Shown: positions 1-14,500, counted from the stretch's first letter. The stretch is DNA of 64,000 nucleotides from Dromaius novaehollandiae (GCF_036370855.1 NC_088102.1:35997835-36061834); one strand, 5' to 3'. The notes: generated by a model from the sequence alone, not told the origin. Numbers and translations: made by a program.

Positions 1-2570
1 GGAGCTTTGGTGCCAAGAGGTCTGCACCAAGTACAAGTGTAGATACGCTTGTATCTGACAGATTGTCCCACAGTGAACTGCATTGTATATAGGATATTCA
101 AACACGTATTGATTATGTGGTTCTGTAGTTTACAGCAGAATCATAAACTGATGCTTTTAAGTACAAATATGCAATCAATCTTCATATGCAGGAGCTCTGT
201 ACAGAAGAAATATTTTATGCTCTACATTAGGTATCATAAGACGGCTCTTTTTAATCTCATCACTATAGCATTTTTGTGAATCTGTACTGTTCTGACAAGC
301 ATCATCTCTGTGTTGACTGTGGTCTGTAAATGTATAATAAAGTTGATAGTGTGTGTAAGTATATTCCAGTTTCAGTACAAAGTCTCATGGTCAGCTACAA
401 GGGAAAATGTTGTAACACACAGCTGCAAAGATTTAAAAGATTTCTTTTGTGTTTGTTACAGATCTGTAAAAGTTTCCTCAAACATTGCACTACAGAATAA
501 GAAACTTGTACTTGAAGGGGAAAAATTAGCATTTTAGTTAGATTTTAGTCTGTCATGTAAATAAAATTGGAATATATGTGCTTATAGACTAACTTGCCTT
601 TGGTGCTATAATGTCAGCTTCGAATTGTTTATTTGCAAAATCTAGTCAATTTGATTCAACTGCCACTTCTAAATGTAGAAATGGATACATAATTTCTAAA
701 GACTACCTTATGTTAGCAATTTTTGAAAGTGATTATGTTAGCTCATGATGCCTAACCACATCAAACATGCAACTTATGGTAGCAGTATTTATTTATAGGT
801 CTGGACAGGAGTACTTGAATGATTTTTCTCCAGCAGCTTTCATGTTCAGAAACTTTATTCCGATCTTTTGGATCTGTGAAAATTTGGAGACTATTTGGTG
901 ATACTACAGTGATCATGCTATTTACCCAGATGGTCGTGTCTGCATTCACTCTTTAACCCACATTTTTCCGTCATTCAAATTCTTTTTCCTCTCATTCCTG
1001 ATTAGTGGAACTTCTGTATTGAATGTATTTTGTTATCCCTCATTATATAGGGTTTTAAAAAACATTGTTCTGCTGTCACAGAACCTTCTTGGTACTCAGT
1101 AACTATTTTACTGAGTTGCTGCAGTGTGTGTGGTGTTTATTTTATGGCAGGGAAAAAAAGCTTATTTGAAACTAAGTCTTTATTTGTCTTAAATTCAAAA
1201 GAATACTGTAAAATAGTACTTAGAAAACTCCTCAAACAGCTGGGCTTTAGCATTTAGATGCATTTGGCCAGTAATGCATGCAAAAAAGATCTGGAGCACA
1301 TAAATATTTGTAGAAAGAAATATAAAGAAAATGGGCTGTGCTTGGTTCCCAAAACCTTAGTGGAAGCCTGTACTTGGCAAAGGCAAGGTGCCTAAGCTGA
1401 GAGGCGTGGAAGAAGGAAGGAGAGATGCACTGTCACTCCTCTGCAGGTCTCAAATTAATGCTTAAAAACAGTAATGCTAAAAAACATTAAAACAGGACAC
1501 CAGTCCTGTTTGTTCAAGTCTTCGAATGAGGATTTTGCCCTTTATGCATCTCTGTAGTTCCTCTACTCTTGCAACCTGGAACCCTGTTTTGGCTCGCTAT
1601 GCCACACCAGTTCTGTGTGTGTTTGTCCAGGAACAGAAAACACCTTTACTTGTCCTTCACTGCTGGGTTATAAAACCCTGCTTCACTTTCACAGTACTGC
1701 AAACCATAGCTCTTTAGAGCCAGGGTGCTCCGAGTGCCGTAGGGCAAACATCAAAGCCTGAATCTAGAACTGATCTATTAAGTAAAGATATCAAAAGCTA
1801 CTGAATGTGATGTTTCATACCATAATGGCTAAAGTGTAGATGTGCACATGCAAGCTTTCTGTTAACTATATGGACTCTTAATCACTTTTCACCATTACTG
1901 CAGGAAACTCGGATTTGCATTTAAAAAGCAGTTTGACCTAAAAATATTTCTTCTAGCTGTGAACAACCAAATTTGATAGAATTTCTTGGATCTTTTCACA
2001 TAGATGAATTTATTAATGTTATTGATAGATTATTAGTATCAATAGCACATTATTATTATTATAAATATTATTAATAATATTAAAACAAAATTATAAATTC
2101 TAGGCTCTAAATGGTATTATTTCTTTTTACAATGTGATTAACTTTGTTTTTCTGGAATGACGCTGTCTTGACATACCTTGCTCAATTACTTGCTAAAGTG
2201 AACGGGAACATCATCAGTGACTGAGGATGATTGTGCAGTAAATGCTTTAAGTTCCATTACTGTCTCTAATCATGAAATTTTCTTTTTCTTTGCTTTTTCT
2301 TACCTGTAACTTATATAGTTAAGTGGAAAAACAGTAAGATTAATAGGAAGTGGCTGAGTTTGTCTCATAATTTTGTTTTTATTACCTAAGTGATCTGATT
2401 TAGGTCACAGGATTATGTGTCTGAAAGAGGTTTCTAGAATCTAACCTCTCTGAAACATTTATACGTATTTTTTAAATCTAAGACTAATCAAGAAATCTTA
2501 CTTGAAGAAACTAAAGCACTTCTACTTTTAATTTTTTAAAAAGACCATCTGTATAAATCTTCTTTGCTAG
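1..2570 (+). other. SCG5: SCG5 intron (5' part outside window)
   Basis: This AT-rich stretch precedes the first recognised SCG5 exon and ends in the acceptor tctttgctag. About 75 residues of 7B2 (signal peptide and N-terminal part) are missing, judged by the usual 212-residue length of the human protein, so the upstream coding exon or exons should lie left of position 1. I searched the short open frames here and none resembles 7B2. An AT-rich low-complexity patch of ATT/TAA repeats sits at about 2040-2095. Nothing else is supported. Confidence 0.8.
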
Positions 2571-2720
2571 GTGGTGCACATGAGGGTCTCCAGCACTTGG
2601 GTCCTTATGGAAATATCCCAAATATTGTGGCTGAGCTGACAGGAGACAATATACCAAAGGATTTTAGTGAAGATCAAGGATATCCTGACCCTCCAAATCC
2701 CTGCCCCATTGGAAAAACAG
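2571..2720 (+). CDS. SCG5: SCG5 (7B2) coding exon, central chaperone region
   Basis: This exon encodes the conserved middle of neuroendocrine protein 7B2 (secretogranin V), a small secretory-granule protein that binds proPC2, keeps it soluble and lets it mature. The frame begins with two bases completing a split Gly codon, then reads [20 protein letters not shown] and continues to [12 protein letters not shown], nearly identical to the human protein as I recall it. The proline-rich PPNPCP segment is the element known to be needed for productive proPC2 binding, and its Cys is expected to pair with the Cys in the next exon. The acceptor is ctttgctag and the donor ACAG|gtaatt; the last G of the exon is the first base of a split Val codon. 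The exon is 150 nt, phase 1 at both ends. The signal peptide and N-terminus are outside the window. Confidence 0.96.
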
Positions 2721-5666
2721 GTAATTCTGCTATTGCCTTCATACATCTCTACTCACCGTACTACTGAATCTTTCAGTGGTGTACTAAGCAGAGCGACACT
2801 TCATCGGTCATGGGTGTGTTCATTCATTCTCCACCTAGGAGCAGAACCATGAGCAATCAGGTATTTTAGATGAGCTTTTTGTTTATTATGTGCAACTTTT
2901 ATATTGCTGTATGACTGCTATAGAAGGTGAGGTCAAAAAGACCATCTTAACCTTCAAGTAGAGGATGGTGAGATTTATGACAGTGTCTTGTTATGGAGGG
3001 AGGGCTTTTTTAGGCTGGCCCTTGAAAAAAGTTATTCTTCTGTACAAAAGAGATTTACCCTTTTTTTAAAGACTTTCATTGTGCCAGAGGAATGAAACTG
3101 TCTGCCCTGATCTCCAACCCAGACCATGAGTCAATATTTAAGATACCTTGGCTCCAATCCACGTGGCTTTATAGCTCACTGAGGGTATGTCTACGCCAAG
3201 AAATGGAGAACTACGTGGACATACCCTAACTCATTACAAGCAAGTTTGCTCCGAAAGAGGTAATACAGCCTCTGAGGGTTGGAGTGGTATCGTACCTGGG
3301 ACACTCAATACATCCCTTCGCTTGGAGCGGTGTGTATACTAAGCCATGCGTGTGGCTAGTGCTCAGGGATCTTTAATGTAGCACTACATGTGCATGATAC
3401 AGACATATCCTAAGGGAACTGATCTTTTTCCTGTTATTTGAGCCAAGGAATGATTTCCAGTACTGCGAGCAGTAGTAAAACACCCATTGGCTGCTGTGGG
3501 AGCTGGAACTGGGAATGAGCACTCCATTTTCTCTCATTTTTCATTTGTGAACTAAGAGATCCTTTCAAAATCTTTTCTGTTTAGTCTTCATTTATGTTAT
3601 TTAGATAATGCAAAGCAGGTGTCCATATGCTTATTTTAAAATGTTCTCACTAGCTTGGAAGTGATCAGAAAATAAGTATTTATCATGAAAAGTTTTGCAA
3701 ACAGTATTTTCACTTTTCATTCAAAAATACAAAAAATTTCTATAAGTCCTCACTACTGTTTTCTATTACAGCCCATTTGGTGATGATGATTGCATCTCTT
3801 TTGAAATAATATCTAAGTTTCCTTTTTGTTCAATATAGCTATTGTCTGACAGGTTACGAATGATGGTTTTACGTTTCCTTACACACTCAAGCATGTAGAC
3901 TTTCTGTCTTGTGTGCTTGCCCATCAGACTTCAGTTAGTGAGTAGATAACTAAAATAAAAACCTGGCATCCAGAGAAATGACTTTGAAGAGTTCTTCAAT
4001 TTTTCTTTTTTAGGTGAAATAAAAGTTGTTAGCTAAACCATTAGAGTCAGATATGAACACGGAGAGAATTCTTAGGAAAGTGCTGCCTAGTCAGATAAGC
4101 TGCTCTGTCATAGGTACGCTGTGAGTGGAGATAATATCTCCTAGGATTAGAGTAAAATGTTTTTCAGAGCCTTAAATGGAAATTCAAGTGGTGACTGTTA
4201 AAACTGTATTATGCATACAAATTACCAGAGGCCTTCCTCAGTCAGGTCTGTGGATTTGCTTAATGGAAAACAATTTTTCCAGTCACTGTCTGCATATGCA
4301 CATTCCACAGCGGGATTACATACGCCTCAAGCACTTGAGCTTGAAGACTTTTTGACTAGCAGTCACCGAGGGCACACATATGTCCAGCTCCTCCATGTTT
4401 TCCTACAAAAGGCACAGACACTGCAACAAGGTCTACCACATCTCTGTTGTCACCTGCTTCTCAGTTTTAGATGACTCTGTCCCTAGTGAGACAGAAATAA
4501 TTTCTTAGCGCTTCTAGTTAAATGCTAACAGCTCCTGAGTTAGTTAGCCAGTATGGTTAGTTTTTCCCTGTTTCCTATTGGCAACTTCTTTTTTTTTCTC
4601 CTGAGGAGAAAAGAGAGAAAGCAGGATCTATTGGACTTAACCTCAGGACACTGACTTCAATTCATATTTAATTTAAGCCTTTACTGCCTCCTATATCTAC
4701 AGAAAAAAGAAGCCATCTGTGAATCTTTTTCCATGATGATCACACAAGGACAGAAAGGAAAGTCCACAGGTGTACCTTCTGGAGTGCCCCTCGTCTGGCA
4801 GATCTCATCGCTTGAATGCCCAGCGTCAGGTCCTGGGTGGTGGGATCCCCTTGGGCAAGTCTGAGAGGGGCCTGAGGCTGCAAGCACATGACACTGGTGA
4901 AGGCAAGGGAACTCCAGGGGCAAATTCCATCTAAAGCGCTACTCTGGGCTCGTGTTTCTGCATCTTTGTTTAATGCAAAGATCACTTCGTTTTGGTGAAA
5001 AGTCCATAAGCAGATTTTTAAAAGGGTATTGTGTCTGGCATGGCACCATCTGTGGAGCCATCCATTGTGATTAAAGGATGTTCCTGGAAACCCCAGATCA
5101 GTTGCCAATCTTCAGAAGTGTCTTTAGCATAAAACTTCTGCCGCATTACATTTTTATGGGAACCTCTGATGCCTAAATGATTTTCAGCCGTTTTGAACAA
5201 AGTAGCAAACCAGCAATGGATTTCCGTGAATAGGTACTTAGTAAAGGAAATTCTGCCTTTGCTCACAGTCATTGTACCATAAGCTTCAAAAGTATTGATT
5301 AAACAATTTCTACCACTTCCTGTGGGCATTTAAAAATAAAAATAGGACCTCCCTGAATCAGAATAACATGCCATTCTACCTAAAATTAGTTTCAGTCACT
5401 GATTTTAAGAAAATTGGTAGGGATGGGTAGGCTTGGAAAATGAGTTTAGCTTTGAACTCTCATTTAGTTGTATTTTTTAAGAAATATTTAAATATGTCCT
5501 GACAAACTCCTTTCAAAAGAAGAAAAAGCTTATATAAGCTCGTCTAGTTCTTTAAATGTTTTTATTGCATAACTGCATTTAAGAATTTTGGCCCTAAATA
5601 TGAACATGTTCATAGTGTGTTTTTCAAGTTACTAAGCACTCAATGCTTTCTAACATATTTTTACAG
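2721..5666 (+). other. SCG5: SCG5 intron
   Basis: This intron of 2946 bp runs from donor gtaatt to acceptor atttttacag. No recognised element lies inside. Two overlapping minus-strand open frames at about 4681-5329 have no recognisable domain and no splice support, and are treated as chance. Confidence 0.85.
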
Positions 5667-5779
5667 TTAATGATGGGTGTCTAGAAAACACCCCAGACAC
5701 AGCAGAGTTCAGTAGAGAATACCAGCTGCACCAACACCTTTTTGATCCAGAGCATGACTATCCCAACATGGGCAAGTGG
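5667..5779 (+). CDS. SCG5: SCG5 (7B2) coding exon, second Cys and helical region
   Basis: This 113-nt exon continues the 7B2 frame after a split Val codon: [20 protein letters not shown] and then [17 protein letters not shown]. The Cys in DGC is the expected partner of the Cys in PPNPCP. The remainder is the conserved acidic and helical part of the domain that binds proPC2. Compared with the human protein as I recall it, substitutions are few (Tyr for Phe in the REYQ segment, Asn-Met for Gly-Leu before GKW). The acceptor is ttttacag and the donor AAGTGG|gtgagt. The exon ends in phase 0. Confidence 0.96.
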
Positions 5780-8700
5780 GTGAGTATATAATTCTTCCTT
5801 ATTTTGCTGCATGTCATATTGGGTATTGTCTGCTGCATGAGATAGAATGAAGCAACAAGGAGAAGACTATATTCATTGCTGGAAAAATTATCACCCTAAG
5901 AGAGACTGCTTAAAAGGATGAACTTACCCTTAAAAATATACAACAAAATGGCTAAGAAAAATGGAAAACGATCGATGAAAAGTCCATCAAAAGTAAACAG
6001 AAATCCTTGTCTTATTACCTGTCTTAAATTATGACAACTACATATGTGCTTGATAAATGCAACAAACCACAAATCAAGCTACAGTGAACATGTAACCAAA
6101 ATTAGTGCAGATTTTAGCAGAAGATTTCAGATTATAACAGGGCTCTAATTTGAAAGGTTATTTAAATGAGGCACTGTTCAGATACTTAGATGTTATGGAG
6201 TGCAGCAATGCCTGAACAGCTTTAAAAGTCTTGGCCTAGAAAACCAATAATCAGGGATTCCCCGTGACCTAAGGATTTTGGAGATCTTGTTGCTCCTTCT
6301 TCTATCCAGGCTGTGCACTACCTTTCAGAAAGAAAGTTGCCAGGGAGAGCTCAGTGAGGCTATTTTGGAGCCTGGTACCAACAAGGCTGGAGTCGGTGGG
6401 AAGCATGAGGGGCGGACAGCTTGCCCTTGGGCAGGAGCAAAGCCCGCCAGGCATTGCTCATCGAAGTGATCCAGCCTTGTCTCTTCCCTTTCTCTTCCCT
6501 CTTGCTTGCATGAAAGCAGAACGTCAATACTTTGTGTTGGAACGATATTACCGTATTGTTATCAAAAACCCATTTTATACATTGCGTATAATAAATACAG
6601 CCAGCTACACTAAGGGCAAAAACCTTGCTCTACACATACAAGGACTTAAATAACTCCAGGAAGACTATTTCTGCAGGCTAGAGGCTCCAAAGAGAGCTCT
6701 GCAGCTTAATCTTAGATTACATCAGTTAAATGTCCAATCCCAAATCCATCTTCAGGCGCCAGGAAAACAATAACAATGGTCATAATTTATGCTTCTAGAA
6801 CAAATCATGAAATCTCATTATACATTGTTATAACACTTTACTTAAGATTACTCTAACCCAGTGTTCCATAAGCATATATCGGTAAATGGACATGTTTGGC
6901 AGCCTCTTTTCCTGCTGTAATCATGAGACAATGATTCATCTTTTATAATCAAACCAGTATAAGATTTATAGCCTTAATTACTTATGTGAGTGCTAAATTT
7001 CTAGAGAGAATCATGCCAAAATCCAAATTTTGGAAAGTCTTGTTGCATTCTAAGTAATTACCATCAAAGGTTTTCATTTTAAAAACACCAGATGGTGAAC
7101 TTTATTATTTATGCCAGATAATGCAGTTAGTTTTCTTATTATTCATAAGTAATTTATTTTCATAATGCCATGTTGAAGACAATAAATACACTTCTGCAAA
7201 GCTTTGGCCTATTGCAGTATTTCAGAATCAGGGTACATACTGTGTTGTCGCCAGCAACATATATACTTAACAAATGGTAGGTAATCATTAATGAGTACTG
7301 GCCTTTTTTCATTTCTCCATCCATCACTACTAATTCAGGGAAAAAACTACTCACACATGGATTAAAACAGACTGCTAGGTCCCAAACAGTAATCATATCT
7401 AGCTGCAGCATAGCCAAGTCCAGATCTTTTTAATTAGAGATGAAACAGCTGGTAATGTACACGATCAAATGTTCTGCGGAGATCCAGGAGTAGTGCCCCA
7501 ATACCTCCTCGTTGTATATTACTACACGTTAAAAAGATGAGGAAATATAATGATATCTGTTTTCATAGACATTTTTGTTATTTTTCCCCCTTTGGAAAAA
7601 TAAGAGCAGAAAAGCACTCTAGAAATTAGCTAACTGAGACTTTCTTAAAGAGCGATAAAGAGAGAAAGCATAGCTTTCAGTTTTAGGTCACTGACTGGCA
7701 TCTGGATTAGATAGGTCATAAATGACCAACCCAGGAGACTGTGAGCATCCACATCCCCCCAGAAAGCCCCTGCGCCGGTAGCTGGCTCCTGCTTTGGCAA
7801 TCGTCAGCAGAGAAACCTAAGACCACATACTCATAGGAGATGTAAATATTGCATTGCTATACACAATTCCACAAGATCGCGGGTGCTATGGAAGGCACTA
7901 GGTTGTCACTGCGGTCCGAAGCCCTCCAAGACAGAGCATCTCATGGGCCCGTGTGAGCCAGCGCCTGCCCTCAGCTCTCGGGGGAGCTTCTCCTGGTCCC
8001 CTGGTGCCGCAGAGCGGTTGAGGCGGTGCTGTGGTCCCACGGACGCGGCCTGTCAAAGAGCCAATATGCGTTCCTCCGCAGAACCACAGTAAAACCCAAA
8101 TTATGTTAGACGGTTAACAAAAGACCTGCTTGTTTACGAATAATGGGAAAGAAACAGATATTTTGTTTTGAACAGGAATTGACTTAAGGTCTTGCTTGCA
8201 AAGCTGTGGGACCTGTATGTTACCCCTGGGTAAAAGGAACCACTCCATAATTGCAGCGCAGACACGTTTTGTAAAGTAATTCGAGAAGTTCTCATACAGC
8301 AAAGTCTATGATTCTATGTAGACGCTAAATATTATATATAAATAATTGCTAATGCATATGAAGGTATGAATATATAAATCATGATAAACTTGTACTGAGG
8401 TAGAAAAATTCTTCCTCTTCTTTCCCTCCCCTGCCTTTGATAGACCTCTCCATGTATCAGCATGCTCACCTGTGGGCATCTCAGAGCAGGCTCTGTTCCT
8501 AGGCTGAGCAGCACAGCTCCCACTCCCCCCTACCGTAGCAGAGAAGTGGGGTTTTTTTCCCTCATATGGGGAAGATGTAGAGGGGACAAGGGGAGTGGTA
8601 AGACAGGACTTCTGGAGGTTTCTACCTGAGTGTGCAGCTATTGTTTCTAACATATCTGGCCACAGAGCACTTTTCTCAGTTCAGGCGTTCTTTACAGCAG

Positions 8701-11541
8701 GAAGGTATTTTCTATCCCGTGGGTGCCTTTTCTGCATCTTGGTTCTTAACTGGTGCATCTGAAGAAGTCTTGTTGGCATCCAGAAAGACTTTCCTGAAGA
8801 CAGTTTACCTTTTTTATATAAATGATTTTTAGGTTTATTGAAACCCGAAGTGTTAACTGTTCCCACATTGTGGGGAGAGGGGTGGGTTTAAAAAGAGGAG
8901 GGAAGTTCAGCTAGGTTTTCTGATATGACTATCAGTACAAATAGAAAATTAAAGGGCGATGATGTTTTTCAACAACACTTCTTTTTACTGAAACAATGAA
9001 TAACTTTTCACTCTCAGGGTAGAAATAATGCTGGTTTTGTTTATCAGCTACATTGGAGGGACCCAAGCCAGTACAAAGAAAGATAAATGGAAAGCAGGGA
9101 TGAAAATATCCCACAAAACTGAACTCCTTGTTAAGGGAGTTGCCACCTCTTGCTTCCCAATTTTAATGAAAGCCTGAAAGCAGTCACTCATAGATTTCAC
9201 TTTTTTCCAGTTTTTAAGATTGTGAGCAATCTTAAGCGCATCCCTCTTTGCCAGCTCAGCTTTATAAATATATGGATGGCAGTGAAGATTATTAGGAAGG
9301 GTTATGGTAGGTCAGATACCCCTTTTCAATTTCAGATAGTAAGTACAGATTACTTAGTTTAGTGTCATATGCTTGGTATAATAGAAGTTGTCATGCTTGG
9401 TATCAGTGGTAGCCCGTAAATTGAAGGATTTAGGGCCAAGAAAAAGCCCTCCTCAAGGTGTGCACTCTTGCTGATGTGGTTTTCCTTAACAGTTTTGCAC
9501 AATAGTTGTGCAAGACCAGAGCTGCTAATTATTGTTGACTTAAACTAATTTCAGTGACCTCTGACAGATCAAGGGGTAAATCTCTCTGGCACTAATTAGT
9601 TGGTTACAAGCATCTTAACTTCGGCGTTCTTCAGCCCAGATCCCAATCCACAGTACCTAATCCAGGTACCTGGGCAGGGTGCGAGGGAAGCCCCAGGAGC
9701 AAGGGGACATGGCCCACTGTGCCACAGCGGTGCCTGCAGTCCTGTGGCGGCTAAGATTCGACGCGACAACCTTTATGTTCCTTCTGAATCAACATTTCCT
9801 CTCCAAAAGTGCAGCACATCTCCAGATGAGGTTTATCTTTATCTTGAGAAACACGGTGCCCCATTTCTTAGGCGAAAGATGAGAATGGTCAGCACTTCCA
9901 AGAAAAGCAGCTGATGTTATCAGGCCTTTACATGGTGGCTTCACATCTTTGCAATTGCTGTCACCACACAAGCACACACTTAGCTCATGGTCCATTGTCT
10001 CATTTGCTTTGCTTTACGTGTGATACTTAAAAGTAGTAATTATGGTCTTGAAACACTTGCACACAGACTGAGCAAAATATGATTTTCCAGAGCAGGAACA
10101 GTTCAATTGGAAGGAATTTTTGCGAGTGATAGGCATGTAGCTGCAGTAGTCATGACATTCTTCTTGTTTCAGAAACAGTATTTTTCCTTTTAATGGAAAG
10201 TATAAGGTCAGATAGTTTATGAAGAGGGACTTCAGTGTGCTCTGTTTCCTACAGAGAATAATTTACACATCTGTGGGGTTTTTTGTTTTTGATGTTAAGT
10301 TTTCCCTACGTGAGCTTGCATAAATGACTAGCCAAGAATGTCTCCCTTGGCCAACTTCATCTCTGTTCCCTTTTGGCAAAGCTGAGGTAAAATAACTGAG
10401 GTTAGGCAAGAAATAGGCCTTGTGAATTCAGGGTTTAATGTACATGAGAAGTACAAAACAGACAATTTTGGCAGCTTTCATTGTAACACTTGAAAATGTT
10501 TGTTTTTTCTCATATCAAGGCTGCACAGAGGGTAGAAATGTTTGGTGAATTTGTCTCTCACTAGAATTACACTTTCTATTTATATGATCAGTGTTAGGTC
10601 AGTTGTTTATAGCAGAATTAATGGCCTTGTTTATACAGTGTTCTGCTTTTATACATGTAATTCTCCTCTCCTTCCATTTTCAGGTTAGGGTTTGGTTTTG
10701 TTTTTCTTTGTAATACACAATTGAAACAAAATGTGTTGAGCATGTGTGTGTTATTCCAGACTTTATTAGAATTCACTACTTGTATGAAATATAACAATAT
10801 GTGGATGCACTTATATAAACTATGGTCAGAGGGTTTTTCTTTTTTTCCTCTCATCATCATAACTTTCCTTTTTGCCAAGATGTTTTTGGCAGTTTTTAAA
10901 AGGTTCACTCTATTAAAAATGTTATAGACCAAATGGTTTTTAGAAACTTTATTGAGGGCACTACTTAAACAAAGAAAGGTTTGGCGCTGACCTGATTTCA
11001 GCAGAACTTTGCACTGGGAAGTGTTGATATCTGGAATGAAATAAGCAAAGACAACAAAACAGTAGGAATAACACTGATTGCAGTTTTTAGAAGGAATTAG
11101 AAAAATCGCTTGTAAAGGGAAACATTTCTGCTCATGTACTGGTGTCACCTCAGATGTGAAGAGATACCAGAGATGGGACTGACTCTCACTCGCTCTGTTT
11201 CTTCTTTTTTAATAAGTAGGTGTGTTTTACATGTGGAACATCCTATCTATATCGTTATACCAGCATGTACTTGAAGCACTTGTGCCCTGAACACAGACAA
11301 GCATACAGTACAACTCAGAGGAATATGACTGAGTTTTCAGTTGTTGATGATGCTGACTGTTCCCAGAGAACTGCAAAATATTAGCAGCAGTATCCACATG
11401 TGTATTTGTGGTTTATCTTTTCCTTAACTTTACAAACCCATGTGGACTTGCTCCTGAAATGTTCATATGCTAATATCTAACATTAATGCTGTTTAAAAAA
11501 AAAAGTTTAATGAATCTGATGGCTACCTTTTTTTTTCCCAG
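5780..11541 (+). other. SCG5: SCG5 intron, largest in window
   Basis: This intron of 5762 bp runs from donor gtgagt to acceptor tttttcccag. It is AT-rich. A moderately GC-rich patch lies at about 7880-8060, and a 176-codon minus-strand open frame lies at 10618-11148 (listed under findings). No repeat family is clearly recognisable. A GC-mixed patch at about 9650-9760 holds short open frames without homology that I can name. Confidence 0.85.
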
Positions 11542-11595
11542 AGCAAGAATTTACTCTTTGAGAAGATTAATGGTGGTCCAAAAAGAAGAAAGAGG
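11542..11595 (+). CDS. SCG5: SCG5 (7B2) 54-nt micro-exon with furin site
   Basis: This small exon of 18 codons reads SKNLLFEKINGGPKRRKR in phase 0. It matches the human segment NKKLLYEKMKGGERRKRR in length and pattern as I recall it. The basic run KRRKR is the furin-type cleavage site at which pro-7B2 is cut in the trans-Golgi to give mature 7B2 and the carboxy-terminal (CT) peptide. The first residue is Ser, where human has Asn; this depends on the acceptor being ttttcccag followed by AGC. An alternative AG two bases later would break the frame. The donor is AAGAGG|gtaact. Confidence 0.93.
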
Positions 11596-14500
11596 GTAAC
11601 TATCAGAATACTTTGTTGCCCCTCTGCCATCTCTAGGGCTAGTAAAAATTAAAATTGTATTGCTGAAATGAACAGTTGGTCTAATGTATCTGCATGATAA
11701 TTTAGGTAATGCTTAAAGTCAGGGAATCTCTGTGATAAACTACCACAACAGGCTCCATGGCAATCCTGAGTGCAAGATGTGTTTCTCTAAATAGCCGGCT
11801 GCAGTGCTTTCAGAAAATGCACTTGAATGCAAAGCTTTAACTTAAAAACTTTGTAGTATCTGGCTTTTTAATTTGATCCCGTTTGCATAAAAACATTTTA
11901 TATTATTTAAATTTCTTTTAAACTAAATTTTAAAAGTTTCTCATTAAAAATATAGATAAAATTGATTACTGCTACCCATGCATGTCAGTAGTTGTTTGGG
12001 TGTAAGTGACAGCAGAATTAGTGCCATTGCTGATGGAACTTGATTGACCAATACAAGTACACTTAGATTTACCTCAGAATTAAACTTGTATCCCTGTGTT
12101 CCAGCAGCTTGACCGACAAACATGAATGGGGTCTCATTCTGCTGGCCCTACTACATGGAGGGAGATGCACATATTGCAGAGAACTTTTGTATGGTCCATC
12201 TCACTATGTTCTCTCTTTTTCAATAGTTTAAGCCTTTCTTCTCTCAAGAAGTCATATTCAGGCAGAGGAAAAGTCTTTAGCTTTGCTGCTGGCATATTTT
12301 TTCGCAAGAAGAAAACAGAACTTTACTTTTTAAAGTGTAGCTCTTTGCCAAAAAGTAACTTTGTAAAATATGACAGCAAGGTTTATATTGTAAATGGAGT
12401 AGATTTGCTTTGGAATAACTAAAGCGTAAGATGATTTTTCTTTTAAAAACTTTCAAACTTAGTCTTTGCCAGAAAGTGAGAAGATGAGTTGATTTCTTAC
12501 TGAATCACATATCACCAGTAATAAACATTTTGCAATCAAAAGTTAATGATCTAGCTTGAGGATTATTACATGAGTGTGCTTAGTATCTGCCTCCTGCTTA
12601 GTTTGATTTTCAAGTTTGTTAACAGAAAAGCAATAAGTGGTGACACCATATTTTAAGTCTGTAAAGTAAGCAGAATCTACTCTGGGAATAGTTATGTGGA
12701 ATATTTATTAATAGTTAGAACAGAACAGCAGGATAAGGTAGGATTAGTGCAGTATATACATGAGAAAAAAAGAAGACAATATATACATTTTCTGTCTGTG
12801 TGCCGACTGATGTAATTGGATATAAAAGAAAGAATGGCTGGGAGGCATAACAGCTCTGTGGCCAGGGATAGCCTAAAACTTCGGCAGCAAAGTTTCAGTT
12901 TGCTTTGTGACAGATTTATTTTCTTAGCAGAGGCATGTCATTAGGGGTAAATTCATTATTTAAAATACTGTTTTGAGAGTAATACTGTAATGATTACTGA
13001 TACAGTAATGAGCAATTCACAGTTCTCACTTCATCAGCAAAAAGGCTAACCTGGAGATGGCAACAGCAGATTGTAATTTTCTAGATCTCAGAAAGCCCAT
13101 CTGATACCCCTCCTACCACCCTCTGTGGTCTGTGCCCTCCCACACAAGCAAGCTTCCTACTGAGGACAACATCTGGCAGCAAATTGCCCTTTTGAATCAC
13201 GGCTTTCCAGTTTTATGTTAGAAAAAAGTTGCCTTTGGAGCAATGCGTTGTCCATGCAGAGGAACTGTTGTGTCTATCCAATGCTATAGTGCAACTACTC
13301 AGTTCTGCACAACTACTAATTTTAAGTATGTGCATATGTATGTATATAAACACACATACGTATAAGAACACACAGATATGTAATAAAATACATTCAGTCT
13401 ATAAAAGGCAGAGGTGTATATTTATCATTTGCCACTGTGTTATTTTTTTGCAACTTTTACTGAGAAAGACAAGGAGGCCCTTACTGAACTGAAGTGATTC
13501 TGCCTGTTTTCAGTTTTTATACATGACCAGTATCCTATCCTGAATCTAAGCATTGTGAGTATAACAGGAGTTCTTCTATCATAACTGAGTCGTATTGCTG
13601 TGAGCTTTGGAGTTGTGCACAAAGGTACTTGTGAACCACATTACTCTGAATTCCACACAGCTGTATAGGATTTAAATTAGCCAAAAATTTTGCATTATAT
13701 TTTGTATTCTCTTTTGTCAGTTAAGAGAAGGGTTCAAACTTTCTATTTCTCATTCTGTTCTACTTTATTTCAAAAAGTAGCAAGCAAGTACCATTCCAGA
13801 AGAAAGACCAATTAATCTTCCTAAGAATCTTCAAATAGTTCCTAGAAGTTTATACAACAGCTGAATTTCACTAAATGAACATTAAACAGAACTTTAAACA
13901 AACATAAATAAATCATTTACATGTGTCTTATTTTTAACACGCCCTAATTTTAAGCATCATATTAGTGTTAGTGTTGTTTTCAAGGCTTCTCCACATTCAT
14001 TCCTGGCTCTTAATATTTTTTTTTTGCCTTCACTTGTAGCAGGCAAAGCAATTAGTAAACAATACAGCAAAGCAAGGACAGCTCTACACTATGATTAAGT
14101 ATTAATAATAACATCAACAAATATGAAAAAAAACCCTAAATCTTAAACTCATATGAAGACAAATCCCAAATCTCTTTTCCAGAGATTTGACAAATACTTG
14201 GGATAGTTCAAAATAAATACTTTAATCCATGTTTTTAGGCTTTTTTTGCCTGCTTCTGAACTCCAAGTTTTGTTGAAATAAGCACAGAGATACTGCAAGA
14301 AAAGTAATTTCTATGATAGAGTCAGCCTGACAAGAATCAGAAGATACTGGAAAATGCACATCCTCCAGAGTTTGTCCTTAGAGAGGCAAGTAATTTTTAT
14401 TGGCATCAAAACCCAACACACTACAAGTTCTGTCCGTATCCATGAACTGGAAAGAGAGTCCTTGAATTCTGTTTACAGTGACACTGTAAGAGACCTGAAA

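Noticed and set aside
4681-5329. Overlapping minus-strand frames (80-122 codons) in an SCG5 intron
   Set aside because: No recognisable domain, frames shift between each other, and no splice support; a decayed element cannot be excluded.
8300-8325. CTATGATTCTATG resembling the CR1 3' terminal repeat
   Set aside because: The upstream sequence does not match the CR1 3' UTR and only one and a half units are present.
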